A DNA stretch of 64,000 nucleotides, from positions 227,117 to 291,116 of the forward strand of contig NZ_AUCM01000003.1 of the NCBI RefSeq assembly GCF_000429765.1, given 5' to 3'. The DNA is from Gemmobacter nectariphilus DSM 15620. GTDB taxonomy: Bacteria > Pseudomonadota > Alphaproteobacteria > Rhodobacterales > Rhodobacteraceae. The first letter of the stretch is position 1. Each line of letters begins with the position of its first letter. The notes below the pieces were generated by a model. That model was not told where the DNA came from. It made no database searches and worked only from the letters and a program-made list of their open reading frames with translations. The translations under genes were made by a program, and so were the position numbers. Positions 25,275 to 33,071 of this stretch are shown here, one piece after another.

Positions 25275-25602
25275 GGAGGTGCAGGTTTCTGTTGCCAGGC
25301 ACCTGCGAGCCCCGCCTTACGCGGCTAAGCGCAAGGGCTTTAGGTTTCGGTTACCCGAGCTGCTTACGCAGCCAGAGCGACCGGAGCACGGTTGTCGTTG
25401 GCAACTGTACTTTTGCACCGATAACGGTGGTAGCTCACCGAGGCAAAGCAAACACCTTTGGACGTTCGTCGATCCTGTTTCGGCCCCATGCCCCCGCAAC
25501 GAACGGGTGATTGGTGGAGCCGCCGGGTACCGCCCCCGGGTCCGATCCGCTTATTACGTGCGCGTTTATGCCCATAGTCCCGGTGCGTTGCCGCCCCTGA
25601 AC
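25275..25602 (-). ncRNA. ssrA: Permuted two-piece transfer-messenger RNA
   Basis: tmRNA rescues stalled ribosomes and tags their products. This gene is circularly permuted on the minus strand: the acceptor RNA comes first and ends in CTCCACCA (CCA at 25512-25514), a short intervening piece is removed (about 25488-25511), and the coding RNA starts GGGGCCGAAAC at 25487. GGGGCCG pairs with CGGCTCC of the acceptor piece and includes the G3:U70 pair that alanyl-tRNA synthetase needs. The tag frame (25364-25402) reads ANDNRAPVALAA then TAA. The two-piece form is characteristic of alphaproteobacteria. The 3' boundary of the coding piece is approximate. Confidence 0.95.
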
Positions 25603-25608
25603 AGCGCC

Positions 25609-25637
25609 AACATAGGGGGCCGGCCAGCGGTTCGCAA
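25609..25637 (-). promoter_or_regulatory. ssrA promoter
   Basis: Minus-strand -35 TTGCGA (25632-25637), 17-nt spacer, -10 TATGTT (25609-25614), placing transcription start near 25602, just before the acceptor piece. Confidence 0.6.
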
Positions 25638-25729
25638 GGGCGCTGCGCTGTCACCGAAGCTTCATCAAGCCGAAATCCCCGCGTTACCGGCCGTGGCTAC
25701 CCCGGGCGCAAGAAACGCAGGAGGTTTTC

Positions 25730-27604
25730 ATGGCTTACGATCTGGCACGCGAAAGCGGCATTTCCCTGACGCATCGACTCGATTCCGGCGCAGGCGAGGC
25801 CGGGTCCGAGGTGGTTTCGCTGGCGGCCGGCAAGGTCTGGGTGACGAATGGCGCCGATCAACGCATCGACATCTTTGACGCCGCGTCCGGTGCCAGCCTT
25901 GGCAATCTGGACCTGAGCGGCATCGCCGGGTTCGCCGGGCTGACCTCGGTCGCCTCGAACGGCACGCTTGTCGCGGCCGCGATCAACCGCGCGCCCATCG
26001 CCGGCATCCCGCAAGGCGGCGCCATCGCGATCTTCGATGCGGCCACCCATGCGCTGGTTTCGGTGCAAGAGGTCGGCAACCTGCCGGACATGGTGCGCTT
26101 TTCGGCCGATGGGGCGCAGATCTATGCCGCGCTCGAAGGCGAATACAGTGCGGATTATGCCGAACAGGCTGCAGGCGGCATCGCGGTCATCGACATCGAT
26201 GGCACCGACTTCACCACGAACACCTATGGGTTTGCGGCCTATGACGGCATGGAAGATGACCTGCGGGCCCTGGGCGTGCGGATCTTTCCGGGCGAAAGCG
26301 CCTCGGTCGATTTCGAGCCGGAGTATATCGCGGTCGACCCCGTGTCGGGCAACCTGCTGGTGACGCTGCAAGAGGCGAACACCGTTGCAGTGTTCGACCT
26401 GACCAGCCGCAGCTTTACCAGCCTGTTGCCGCTGGGCACCGTCGATCATTCGCTCAAGGGCAATGCGCTGGATGTCAATGACAAGGATGGCGCGATCGAC
26501 ATCAAGCCCTGGGATGTGCGCGGCCTTCGGATGCCCGATGCCATCGCGGCCGTCGAGATCGGTGGTCAGGGCTATTTCCTGACCGCGAACGAAGGCGATG
26601 ACCGCGGCGAGGCGCAGCGTGTGGGCGACATCCTGGCCGGCAAGGTGGCGGGCGTGTCGATCGACGCCGCGGTCAAGACCACGGGGCTGGAGCGGCTGAA
26701 CATCTCGACCGTCGATGGCGATACCGACGGTGACGGCGATATCGACGTGCTGCATTCCTACGGCGGCCGCAGCTTCACGATCTTTGATGCCGACGGCACT
26801 GTGGTCTTTGATTCGGGCGCCCAGTTCGAACGTCTGATCGCACAATACCGGGTGCCGAATGCCTTCAACAACGATACTCGCGGCAGCGATCCGGATGTGG
26901 TCAGCGACAACCGTTCGGACAACAAGGGCCCCGAGCCCGAGGGCATCGCCGTCGGCGAGATCGGTGGCAAGACCTTTGCCTTTGTCGGTCTGGAGCGTGA
27001 CAGCGGCATCATGGTCTATGACATCACCGACCCGGCCAAGGCGACCTTCGCCACCTATATCGAATGCAGCAGCGAAGGCGATGTCTCGCCCGAGGTGGTC
27101 CAGTTCGTTCCTGCCGAGAGCAGCCCGACGGGCGCGCCGATGCTGGCGGTGTCCTTCGAGATTTCGGGCACGACCTCGCTGATTTCGCTGGCTGGAACGG
27201 CGGTTGTAGGGCGCATCCGCTATGTGGGGGCGAATGGCTCGCTGCTCGACGACCGGCTGACCGGCCTCGGCGATGACGACGTGATCGCTGGCGGGGCAGG
27301 CAGAGATACGCTGATCGGTTACACGGGCAACGATACGCTGATCGGCGGCACCGGCAACGACGTGCTTCGCGGAGGCGCTGGTGAGGATGTGTTCGTTTTC
27401 CGCGCCCATGACGGGCGCGACCGCATCGCCGATTTCGAGGCGGGCGATCTGATCGACCTGACCGCCACGGGGCTTGCCTTTGAGGATCTGGTTATCGACG
27501 AGCGGACAGCGAATGTTTCGGTCGTTGGTTTGGGAAATGGGCGGATCTGGGTCAATCACGAGCCAGGCTACGATCTGACGGCTGAGGACTTCCTGTTCGC
27601 CTGA
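25730..27604 (+). CDS. Choice-of-anchor I beta-propeller protein with RTX C-terminus
   Basis: 624 residues. The first ~520 residues form a propeller-like module of the choice-of-anchor I type ([96 protein letters not shown]). Near residue 510 begin glycine/aspartate nonapeptide calcium-binding repeats ([38 protein letters not shown]), then a type I secretion-like C-terminus ending in FLFA. It lacks an N-terminal signal peptide, as expected for type I export, possibly via the ABC/HlyD pair at 35.6-38.6 kb. AGGAGG precedes ATG 25730. Function is unknown: surface or extracellular. Confidence 0.85.
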   Translation: MAYDLARESGISLTHRLDSGAGEAGSEVVSLAAGKVWVTNGADQRIDIFDAASGASLGNLDLSGIAGFAGLTSVASNGTLVAAAINRAPIAGIPQGGAIAIFDAATHALVSVQEVGNLPDMVRFSADGAQIYAALEGEYSADYAEQAAGGIAVIDIDGTDFTTNTYGFAAYDGMEDDLRALGVRIFPGESASVDFEPEYIAVDPVSGNLLVTLQEANTVAVFDLTSRSFTSLLPLGTVDHSLKGNALDVNDKDGAIDIKPWDVRGLRMPDAIAAVEIGGQGYFLTANEGDDRGEAQRVGDILAGKVAGVSIDAAVKTTGLERLNISTVDGDTDGDGDIDVLHSYGGRSFTIFDADGTVVFDSGAQFERLIAQYRVPNAFNNDTRGSDPDVVSDNRSDNKGPEPEGIAVGEIGGKTFAFVGLERDSGIMVYDITDPAKATFATYIECSSEGDVSPEVVQFVPAESSPTGAPMLAVSFEISGTTSLISLAGTAVVGRIRYVGANGSLLDDRLTGLGDDDVIAGGAGRDTLIGYTGNDTLIGGTGNDVLRGGAGEDVFVFRAHDGRDRIADFEAGDLIDLTATGLAFEDLVIDERTANVSVVGLGNGRIWVNHEPGYDLTAEDFLFA

Positions 27605-27630
27605 GCTGGGCGCCAGGGATAGACAATCCC

Positions 27631-27653
27631 GGGGGCGCCCATGCGGCGCCCCC
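27631..27653 (+). terminator. Terminator hairpin after the RTX propeller gene
   Basis: Perfect 9-bp stem GGGGGCGCC / GGCGCCCCC with loop CATGC, 27 bp after the stop. Only a TTGC follows, so a weak or Rho-assisted terminator. Confidence 0.55.
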
Positions 27654-27711
27654 TTGCGCATTGCCCGGGCGCGATCTGGACGGCCTGCCTGGCTTGGGCT
27701 AATTACGGCAC

Positions 27712-27873
27712 ATGACCGCCTCCAAGACCCCGAAGAAAAAGCCGACGGCCCCCGACAGCCGCGAGGCGCGCCTCAAGGCCGCGCTCAAGGCCAATCTGGC
27801 GCGCCGCAAGATGCAGGCGCGCGAACGGGCCGCCGGGGACGAGGACGGCGATAACGGGCAGGACGAAGGATAA
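27712..27873 (+). CDS. Small basic/acidic protein upstream of murA
   Basis: 53 residues: a Lys-rich start ([41 protein letters not shown]) and an acidic tail ([11 protein letters not shown]). It ends 5 bp before the murA start, so it is probably co-transcribed and coupled. Strong third-position GC supports coding. It resembles short hypothetical proteins found before murA in related genomes (from memory). Function unknown. It has no membrane segment. Confidence 0.7.
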   Translation: MTASKTPKKKPTAPDSREARLKAALKANLARRKMQARERAAGDEDGDNGQDEG

Positions 27874-27878
27874 CGGGC

Positions 27879-29147
27879 ATGGACGCCATTCTGGTGCGCG
27901 GCGGCGCGGAACTGAACGGGGAAATCCCCATCGCAGGCGCCAAGAACGCCTGCCTGACCTTGATGCCCGCAACGCTCTTGTCGGACGAGCCGCTGACGCT
28001 GACCAATGCGCCGCGCCTGTCGGACATTCGCACCATGACCCAGTTGCTGCAATCGCTGGGCGCCGAGGTGCAGGCGCTGCAAGGCGGGCGGGTGCTGGCC
28101 ATGTCCTCGCATGACGTGACCAGCCAGCACGCCGATTATGACATCGTGCGCAAGATGCGGGCGTCCATCCTGGTGCTGGGGCCGCTGCTGGCGCGGTTCG
28201 GCCATGCCGAAGTGTCGTTGCCGGGGGGCTGCGCCATTGGCGCGCGGCCGGTCGATCTGCACCTCAAGGCCATGGAGGCGCTGGGGGCCGAAATGGACCT
28301 GCGCGATGGCTATGTCCATGCCAGGGCACCGCAAGGCGGGTTGAAGGGGGCGGTGATCGACTTTCCCTTTGTCTCGGTCGGGGCCACCGAAAACGCGCTG
28401 ATGGCGGCCGTTCTGGCGCGCGGCACCACCCAGATCCGCAATGCCGCGCGCGAGCCTGAAATCGTCGATCTGGCGCAATGCCTGCGCCGGATGGGCGCGC
28501 AGATCGAGGGCGAGGGCACATCGACCATCACCGTGCAGGGCGTCGACCGATTGTCGGGGGCCACCCATCCGGTGGTGACCGACCGGATCGAGCTGGGCAC
28601 CTATATGCTCGCGCCTGCAATCTGTGGCGGCACGGTCGAATGTATCGGCGGGCGGATGGATCTGGTCGCGGCCTTTGCCGAAAAGCTGGATCAGGCTGGC
28701 GTTTCGGTCGAGGAAACCGCGCGCGGGCTGAAAGTGTCGCGCAAGAATGGCCGCGTCAGCGCGGTGAACGTGACGACTGAACCATTCCCCGGCTTTCCGA
28801 CCGATCTTCAGGCGCAGATGATGGCGCTGCTGTGCACGGCTGACGGGGTGTCGGTGCTGGAAGAGAAAATCTTCGAGAACCGCTTCATGCATGCGCCGGA
28901 ACTGATGCGGATGGGCGCGAAGATCGACGTGCATGGCGGCACCGCCACCGTGACCGGGGTGGACCGGCTGCGCGGCGCCCCGGTGATGGCGACGGATCTG
29001 CGCGCCTCGGTCTCGCTGATCCTGGCGGGGCTCGCGGCCGAGGGGGAAACGCTGGTCAAGCGGGTCTATCACCTTGATCGCGGATATGAGAGGGTCGAGG
29101 AGAAGCTGGGCGCGTGCGGCGCGTCGATCGAACGGGTGGCCGACTGA
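27879..29147 (+). CDS. murA: UDP-N-acetylglucosamine 1-carboxyvinyltransferase
   Basis: 422 residues. First committed enzyme of peptidoglycan synthesis, transferring enolpyruvate from PEP to UDP-GlcNAc. The N-terminus [25 protein letters not shown] contains the catalytic Lys-Asn pair. The loop [16 protein letters not shown] carries the active-site cysteine that fosfomycin attacks, so the enzyme is of the Cys type. [12 protein letters not shown] and the C-terminal [13 protein letters not shown] also fit. Its stop overlaps the DUF2948 start (TGATG). Neighbouring genes suggest a small murA operon. Confidence 0.97.
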   Translation: MDAILVRGGAELNGEIPIAGAKNACLTLMPATLLSDEPLTLTNAPRLSDIRTMTQLLQSLGAEVQALQGGRVLAMSSHDVTSQHADYDIVRKMRASILVLGPLLARFGHAEVSLPGGCAIGARPVDLHLKAMEALGAEMDLRDGYVHARAPQGGLKGAVIDFPFVSVGATENALMAAVLARGTTQIRNAAREPEIVDLAQCLRRMGAQIEGEGTSTITVQGVDRLSGATHPVVTDRIELGTYMLAPAICGGTVECIGGRMDLVAAFAEKLDQAGVSVEETARGLKVSRKNGRVSAVNVTTEPFPGFPTDLQAQMMALLCTADGVSVLEEKIFENRFMHAPELMRMGAKIDVHGGTATVTGVDRLRGAPVMATDLRASVSLILAGLAAEGETLVKRVYHLDRGYERVEEKLGACGASIERVAD

Positions 29148-29626
29148 TGGTGGATGCGCGGTTCGAGGATGGCGGGGAACAGCCCCTGCGGCTGAAGGCG
29201 GAAGCGGCCGAAGACCTGCCGGTCGTCTCGGCACTGGTGCAGGATGCTGTCTTGACCGGGGCCGACATGGGCTTTTCGCGCAAGGGCCGCCGGTTCGACG
29301 TGCTGCTCAACCGCTTCCGCTGGGAGGACCGCAGCGCCGCCGAGCGCGCGCGCCGCCCCTTTGAGCGGGTGCGCAGCGTTCTGAGCGTGATGGATGTGAT
29401 TTCTGTGGCCAGTCAGGGCCTTGGCAAGGACGACAAGGCGGCGATCCTGTCGGTGCTGGCGCTGGAGTTCGAGCCGGGTGAGGATGGGACGGGTGTTCTG
29501 ACGCTGGTGCTGGCCGGGGATGGCGCGGTGCGGCTGACGGTCGAATGCGTGAACCTGACGCTGACCGATGTGACACGGCCCTATCGTGCGCCGTCGGGCA
29601 AGGTGCCGCAGCATCCCGAAGGCTGA
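29147..29626 (+). CDS. DUF2948 family protein
   Basis: 159 residues. RLKAEAAEDLPVVSALVQDAVLTGADMGFSRKGRRFDVLLNRFRWED is the family-typical N-terminal half, and the end (VRLTVECVNLTLTDVTRPYRAPSGKVPQHPEG) is also conserved. The family is restricted largely to alphaproteobacteria, usually sits beside murA, and has no known role. It is translationally coupled to murA by a 1-base overlap. No membrane or signal segments. Confidence 0.88.
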   Translation: MVDARFEDGGEQPLRLKAEAAEDLPVVSALVQDAVLTGADMGFSRKGRRFDVLLNRFRWEDRSAAERARRPFERVRSVLSVMDVISVASQGLGKDDKAAILSVLALEFEPGEDGTGVLTLVLAGDGAVRLTVECVNLTLTDVTRPYRAPSGKVPQHPEG

Positions 29627-29668
29627 GTTCTGGTTTTTCCGGGGCATCGTGCTTAGGTGGATCGGGCG

Positions 29669-29730
29669 ACCCCCTCGCGGCCGGGGGCCAGCCCCCGGAC
29701 CCCCGGGGTATTTCCGGCAAGATGATGGGG
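29669..29730 (+). repeat. Dispersed intergenic hairpin element, copy 8
   Basis: CCGGGGGCCAGCCCCCGG hairpin, ACCCCCGGGGTATTT, GGCAAGATGATGGGG tail. It lies between the DUF2948 and YcjX genes on the same strand, close to the YcjX start. Confidence 0.75.
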
Positions 29731-29743
29731 ACGGCTCGGGTTC

Positions 29744-31153
29744 ATGGGTGTAACGGAAATCGCGCAGGATCTGGCGCATGGGGTGGAAAGCCGGGTCTCG
29801 GCGCTGTCCGAGGCGCTGTTCGATCCGGTGATCCGGCTGGGCGTGACGGGCCTTGCGCGGGCAGGCAAGACGGTGTTCATCACCTCGCTGGTCTCGAACC
29901 TGCTGGACCGCGCGCGGATGGCGCAATTGCGCGCCGCGGCGGACGGGCGGATCGAGGCGGTCTGGTTGCAGCCCCAGCCTGACGATACCGTGCCGCGCTT
30001 TGACTATGAGGGGCACCGGGCCGCGCTGACCGGCCCGGCGCCGCATTGGCCCGAGTCGACCCGTGCCGTGTCGGAGCTGCGCCTGTCGTTGCGGTTGAAA
30101 CCTGCGGGGTTCCTTGGTTTGACCGGGCCGCGCAAGGTGCATCTGGATATCATCGACTATCCGGGGGAATGGCTGCTGGATCTGGCGCTGATGGATCTGT
30201 CCTATCAGCAATGGACCGATGGCGTGCTGGCGCGGGTCGCTGGGCGGGACGAGGCGGCGGGTTACCGGGCTGCCTTGCAGGGCCTGGCCGATACCGGCTG
30301 GGACGAGATGGTCGCGCGGCGTCTGGCCGATGGCTGGCGCGATGTGCTGGCGGCTTTGCGCAAGGCGGGGCTGTCGGATGTGACGCCGGGGCGGTTCCTG
30401 ATGCCGGGCGAGCTTGACGGATCGCCTGCGCTGACCTTTGCCCCTGTCCCGCGGCCCGAGGCGCCGGCGCGCGGCGGGCTGTGGCGCGAGATGGAGCGGC
30501 GGTTCGATGCCTACAAGTCGCGCGTGGTGCGGCCGTTCTTTCGTGACCATTTCGCGCGGATCGACCGGCAGGTCGTGCTGGTCGATGCGCTGGAGGCGAT
30601 CCATGCCGGCCCCGCGGCGCTTGAGGACATGCGCCGGGCGATGGCGGGGATCCTTCAGGCCTTTCGGCCGGGGCGCGGCGGTCTGCTGGCCGAGCTGATC
30701 GGCGGGCAGAAGGTGCAGCGGATCCTGTTCGCGGCGACCCGGGCCGATCATCTGCATCATGCCCAGCATCCGCGCCTGGCCGCCATTCTGGCCGCCATGC
30801 TGCGCGAGGCGCGTGACCGGGCGGATTTTGCCGGTGCCCAGACGGCGGCCATGGCGATTGCCAGCCTGCGGGCGACGACCGAGGTTGACCTGTCGCGCGG
30901 GGGCGAGACCATTCACGCGGTGCAGGGCATCTTGCAGGCCACCGGGCGCCCGGCGGCCATGTATGCGGGCGATCTGCCTGTCGACCCGTCCCGCCTGCTG
31001 GCACCGGCGCGCGAGGGGGCAGGGGCCTGGCTGGACGGCGATTACGGCATCATGCGGCTGGCACCGGCCCCCTTGGATTTGCGGCCAGGGCAGGGATTGC
31101 CGCATATCCGCCTGGACCGGGCGGCCGAATTCCTGCTGGGCGATCGGCTGTAG
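29744..31153 (+). CDS. YcjX-family (DUF463) nucleotide-binding protein
   Basis: 469 residues. Walker A GLARAGKT near residue 36, then FITSLVSNLLDRARM and the switch-like segment KVHLDIIDYPGEWLLDL (DYPGE near residue 140), characteristic of YcjX/DUF463 P-loop proteins. RQVVLVDALEAIHAG and RILFAATRADHLHHAQHPRLAAIL (TRADH as a guanine-specificity-like motif) also fit. In enterobacteria ycjX is in the phage-shock/sigma32 regulon with ycjF (DUF697). No ycjF-like gene is seen here: the next gene is a LuxR-type regulator 420 bp on. Likely cytoplasmic or membrane-peripheral and stress-linked. Role unproven. Confidence 0.88.
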   Translation: MGVTEIAQDLAHGVESRVSALSEALFDPVIRLGVTGLARAGKTVFITSLVSNLLDRARMAQLRAAADGRIEAVWLQPQPDDTVPRFDYEGHRAALTGPAPHWPESTRAVSELRLSLRLKPAGFLGLTGPRKVHLDIIDYPGEWLLDLALMDLSYQQWTDGVLARVAGRDEAAGYRAALQGLADTGWDEMVARRLADGWRDVLAALRKAGLSDVTPGRFLMPGELDGSPALTFAPVPRPEAPARGGLWREMERRFDAYKSRVVRPFFRDHFARIDRQVVLVDALEAIHAGPAALEDMRRAMAGILQAFRPGRGGLLAELIGGQKVQRILFAATRADHLHHAQHPRLAAILAAMLREARDRADFAGAQTAAMAIASLRATTEVDLSRGGETIHAVQGILQATGRPAAMYAGDLPVDPSRLLAPAREGAGAWLDGDYGIMRLAPAPLDLRPGQGLPHIRLDRAAEFLLGDRL

Positions 31154-31572
31154 TTGCCCGATCCGGGGCTGCGGCACGTCGGGTCAGCGGGACTGATCCG
31201 CGCACGCACGCCGCGAATCGTCCGGTTTTGCAATTGCAGCATTGCGCGCTGGATTGCAATACACACCAGATGTGCGCTGGTCTATTGCCAATATTCAATC
31301 TTAAATTGTATTGCGCGGCACTTGACGGTGGATTCCGGGATGTCCTGGTGGATTTTGTGGCGCGCAGGGGCAATTTCTGATAAGCTGATCCTGTGGGGTC
31401 GTGTGTTGTCCAGTGATGTGGTGATAACAAATTCAAGGCCATTTTCTGGCCCATGCTTTATTGGCCGACATGCTTGATTTTCGTCAAGCTGTCGCCTGAC
31501 AAACTTTGCTTGCGACCCCGGGCGTTCTTGCGGTGCCGAATGATTCAGTTGGGTATTCGTGACGGGGGGGCA
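31154..31572. promoter_or_regulatory. AT-richer regulatory region upstream of the LuxR-type gene
   Basis: About 420 bp with no gene, clearly richer in A/T than the surroundings. It contains a perfect palindrome TGCAATTGCA (31229-31238), further TTGCAAT/ATTGC variants and long T/A runs. This fits a promoter/operator region, probably for the regulator itself. No specific site can be assigned. Confidence 0.5.
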
Positions 31573-32640
31573 ATGCAACAGATAAATGCTGCCCAAGCGG
31601 GGCAGGCGGATTTTGACGAGTTTCTGGATCGCCTGCGCAATATCACCCAGATGCAGGCGATCCTGGGGGGATTCTTCGATTCCGACATTCGAACATTGCG
31701 CGAGCCGAGACTATCGATTGCGCCAGACGTTCACCCGGATATTTCAGACGATCTGGTCAGGCGGGCCACTGCACGGCTTGCGGTATTCAGCGCCCTGCGA
31801 TCAAAGCCGGCTGTCGATCAAGAACCGGCCTTGGTGCCAGAGGATCCGGTGCGCTTTCCGATCTGGACCCGGCAGGGCGATCTGCTGATCGGGATCGGCA
31901 GGCCGGTGGCGCGCATCTATCCCGTGGTGGCCTGCATCCGTCCGGCCAGGACCAACCGGCCCGAGGTGCAAGAGCTGCTGGGAATGGGGCTGGCCCATGT
32001 GGCCCATGCCTTGACCGAGCATGTCTATGCCCGGCCTGTCTGGCCCGAAGGGCTGGCCGAGGCGACGCTGAAGATGCTGTCGATCGCCTATTTCGTCGTC
32101 AACGCCAACGCCGAGATCGTGCATGACGGGCGCGGCGCGGACGAGATGGCCGACACGGCCTGGAGTGTGGCCAACGGCCGGCTTTCGCTGGCACAGGACG
32201 CCGAACGCCTGGCGCTGCTAGGTGCGATCCATGCGGCCGTTTCCGACCAGCAGCGCGCGTCGATCGTGTCGGTCTCGGTCGGTTTCGGGCTGGTGCGCCT
32301 TGCGGTGGTGGCGCCGCTGAAGACAGGCGATCAGCCTTTGGCGCTGGTGTTGTTTGAAGGACAGCGCACCGATCACAGCGCGCTGCGCGAGCATTTCTTT
32401 CGCGCCTATTCCCTGACCCGATCCGAAAGCCTGACCGCGCAAGAGGTGCTGAACGGGCGGTCCCCGACCGAGATGGCCGAGGTCATGGGCCTGTCGGTGG
32501 CAACAGTGCGCAGCTATCTCAAGCAGGTGTTCGCCAAGACGGGAACGCACCGGCAAAGCGAGCTGATCTCGCTTTACTATTCGTCGATCCTGCCTGTCGG
32601 AACGTCGATTGCCAGGGCCGGCGCGCACCGGCAATCCTGA
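31573..32640 (+). CDS. Transcriptional regulator with LuxR-type C-terminal HTH
   Basis: 355 residues. The last ~65 residues are a LuxR/FixJ helix-turn-helix: LTRSESLTAQEVLNGRSPTEMAEVMGLSVATVRSYLKQVFAKTGTHRQSEL. The first ~280 residues match neither an autoinducer domain nor a receiver that I recognise. EGLAEATLKMLSIAYFVVNANAEIVHDGRGADEM looks PAS-like (about residues 160-200), with further sensory-type strands after. ATG 31573 (after GGGGGGCA) is chosen, and ATG 31540 in the same frame is possible. It may control the RTX/type I secretion genes that follow on the opposite strand, an inference from proximity. Confidence 0.78.
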   Translation: MQQINAAQAGQADFDEFLDRLRNITQMQAILGGFFDSDIRTLREPRLSIAPDVHPDISDDLVRRATARLAVFSALRSKPAVDQEPALVPEDPVRFPIWTRQGDLLIGIGRPVARIYPVVACIRPARTNRPEVQELLGMGLAHVAHALTEHVYARPVWPEGLAEATLKMLSIAYFVVNANAEIVHDGRGADEMADTAWSVANGRLSLAQDAERLALLGAIHAAVSDQQRASIVSVSVGFGLVRLAVVAPLKTGDQPLALVLFEGQRTDHSALREHFFRAYSLTRSESLTAQEVLNGRSPTEMAEVMGLSVATVRSYLKQVFAKTGTHRQSELISLYYSSILPVGTSIARAGAHRQS

Positions 32641-32821
32641 TCGGCGATGGTGCCCCGGCCATGGTTCCGGCCGACGATTGAGATCTGCCGGCGAAACAAT
32701 CGGTCGTTGTTGTCCGCGCGTGGCCGAATAGTGCCGGCGGGAGCGTCATGGTAAATTGACAGGGCAAACGTTTGGATGGGTGGGGGTTGCCACACTCGCC
32801 AAAGCGAAGTGCCGTCCTCCG

Positions 32822-33042
32822 GGACGGTGCCCCGGAGGACGGACCGAGGATGGGGTCTTGTCCGTGGCCTGGTCTTCCCCGGCAGAGCGCCCCCCAAAGG
32901 GGCGCTCTCTTCGCTTGATCCCGGCGAAAACCGAAGCACCGCCCTCTTTCAAGGACGGTGCCCCGGAGATCGGACCGAGGATGGGGTCTTGTCCGTGGCC
33001 CGGTCTTCTCCGGAAGAACGCCCCTTGCGGGGCGTTCTGTTC
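32822..33042. repeat. Two-copy tandem structured repeat (131-bp period)
   Basis: Copy A (32822-32912) and copy B (32953-33042) share GGACGGTGCCCCGGAG, then CGGACCGAGGATGGGGTC and TTGTCCGTGGCC, with about six differences in the first 62 bases. Each ends in a 10-bp hairpin: AGAGCGCCCC/GGGGCGCTCT (32884-32908) and AGAACGCCCC/GGGGCGTTCT (33015-33038). A G-C pair in A is an A-T pair in B, so pairing is kept. T-rich bases follow each hairpin on the plus strand, and B also lies just after the RTX stop on the minus strand. Bases 32641-32821 hold nothing else that I can name. Confidence 0.8.
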
Positions 33043-33071
33043 TTTTCGGAGAATGGGCTCGGCCTCCCGGA

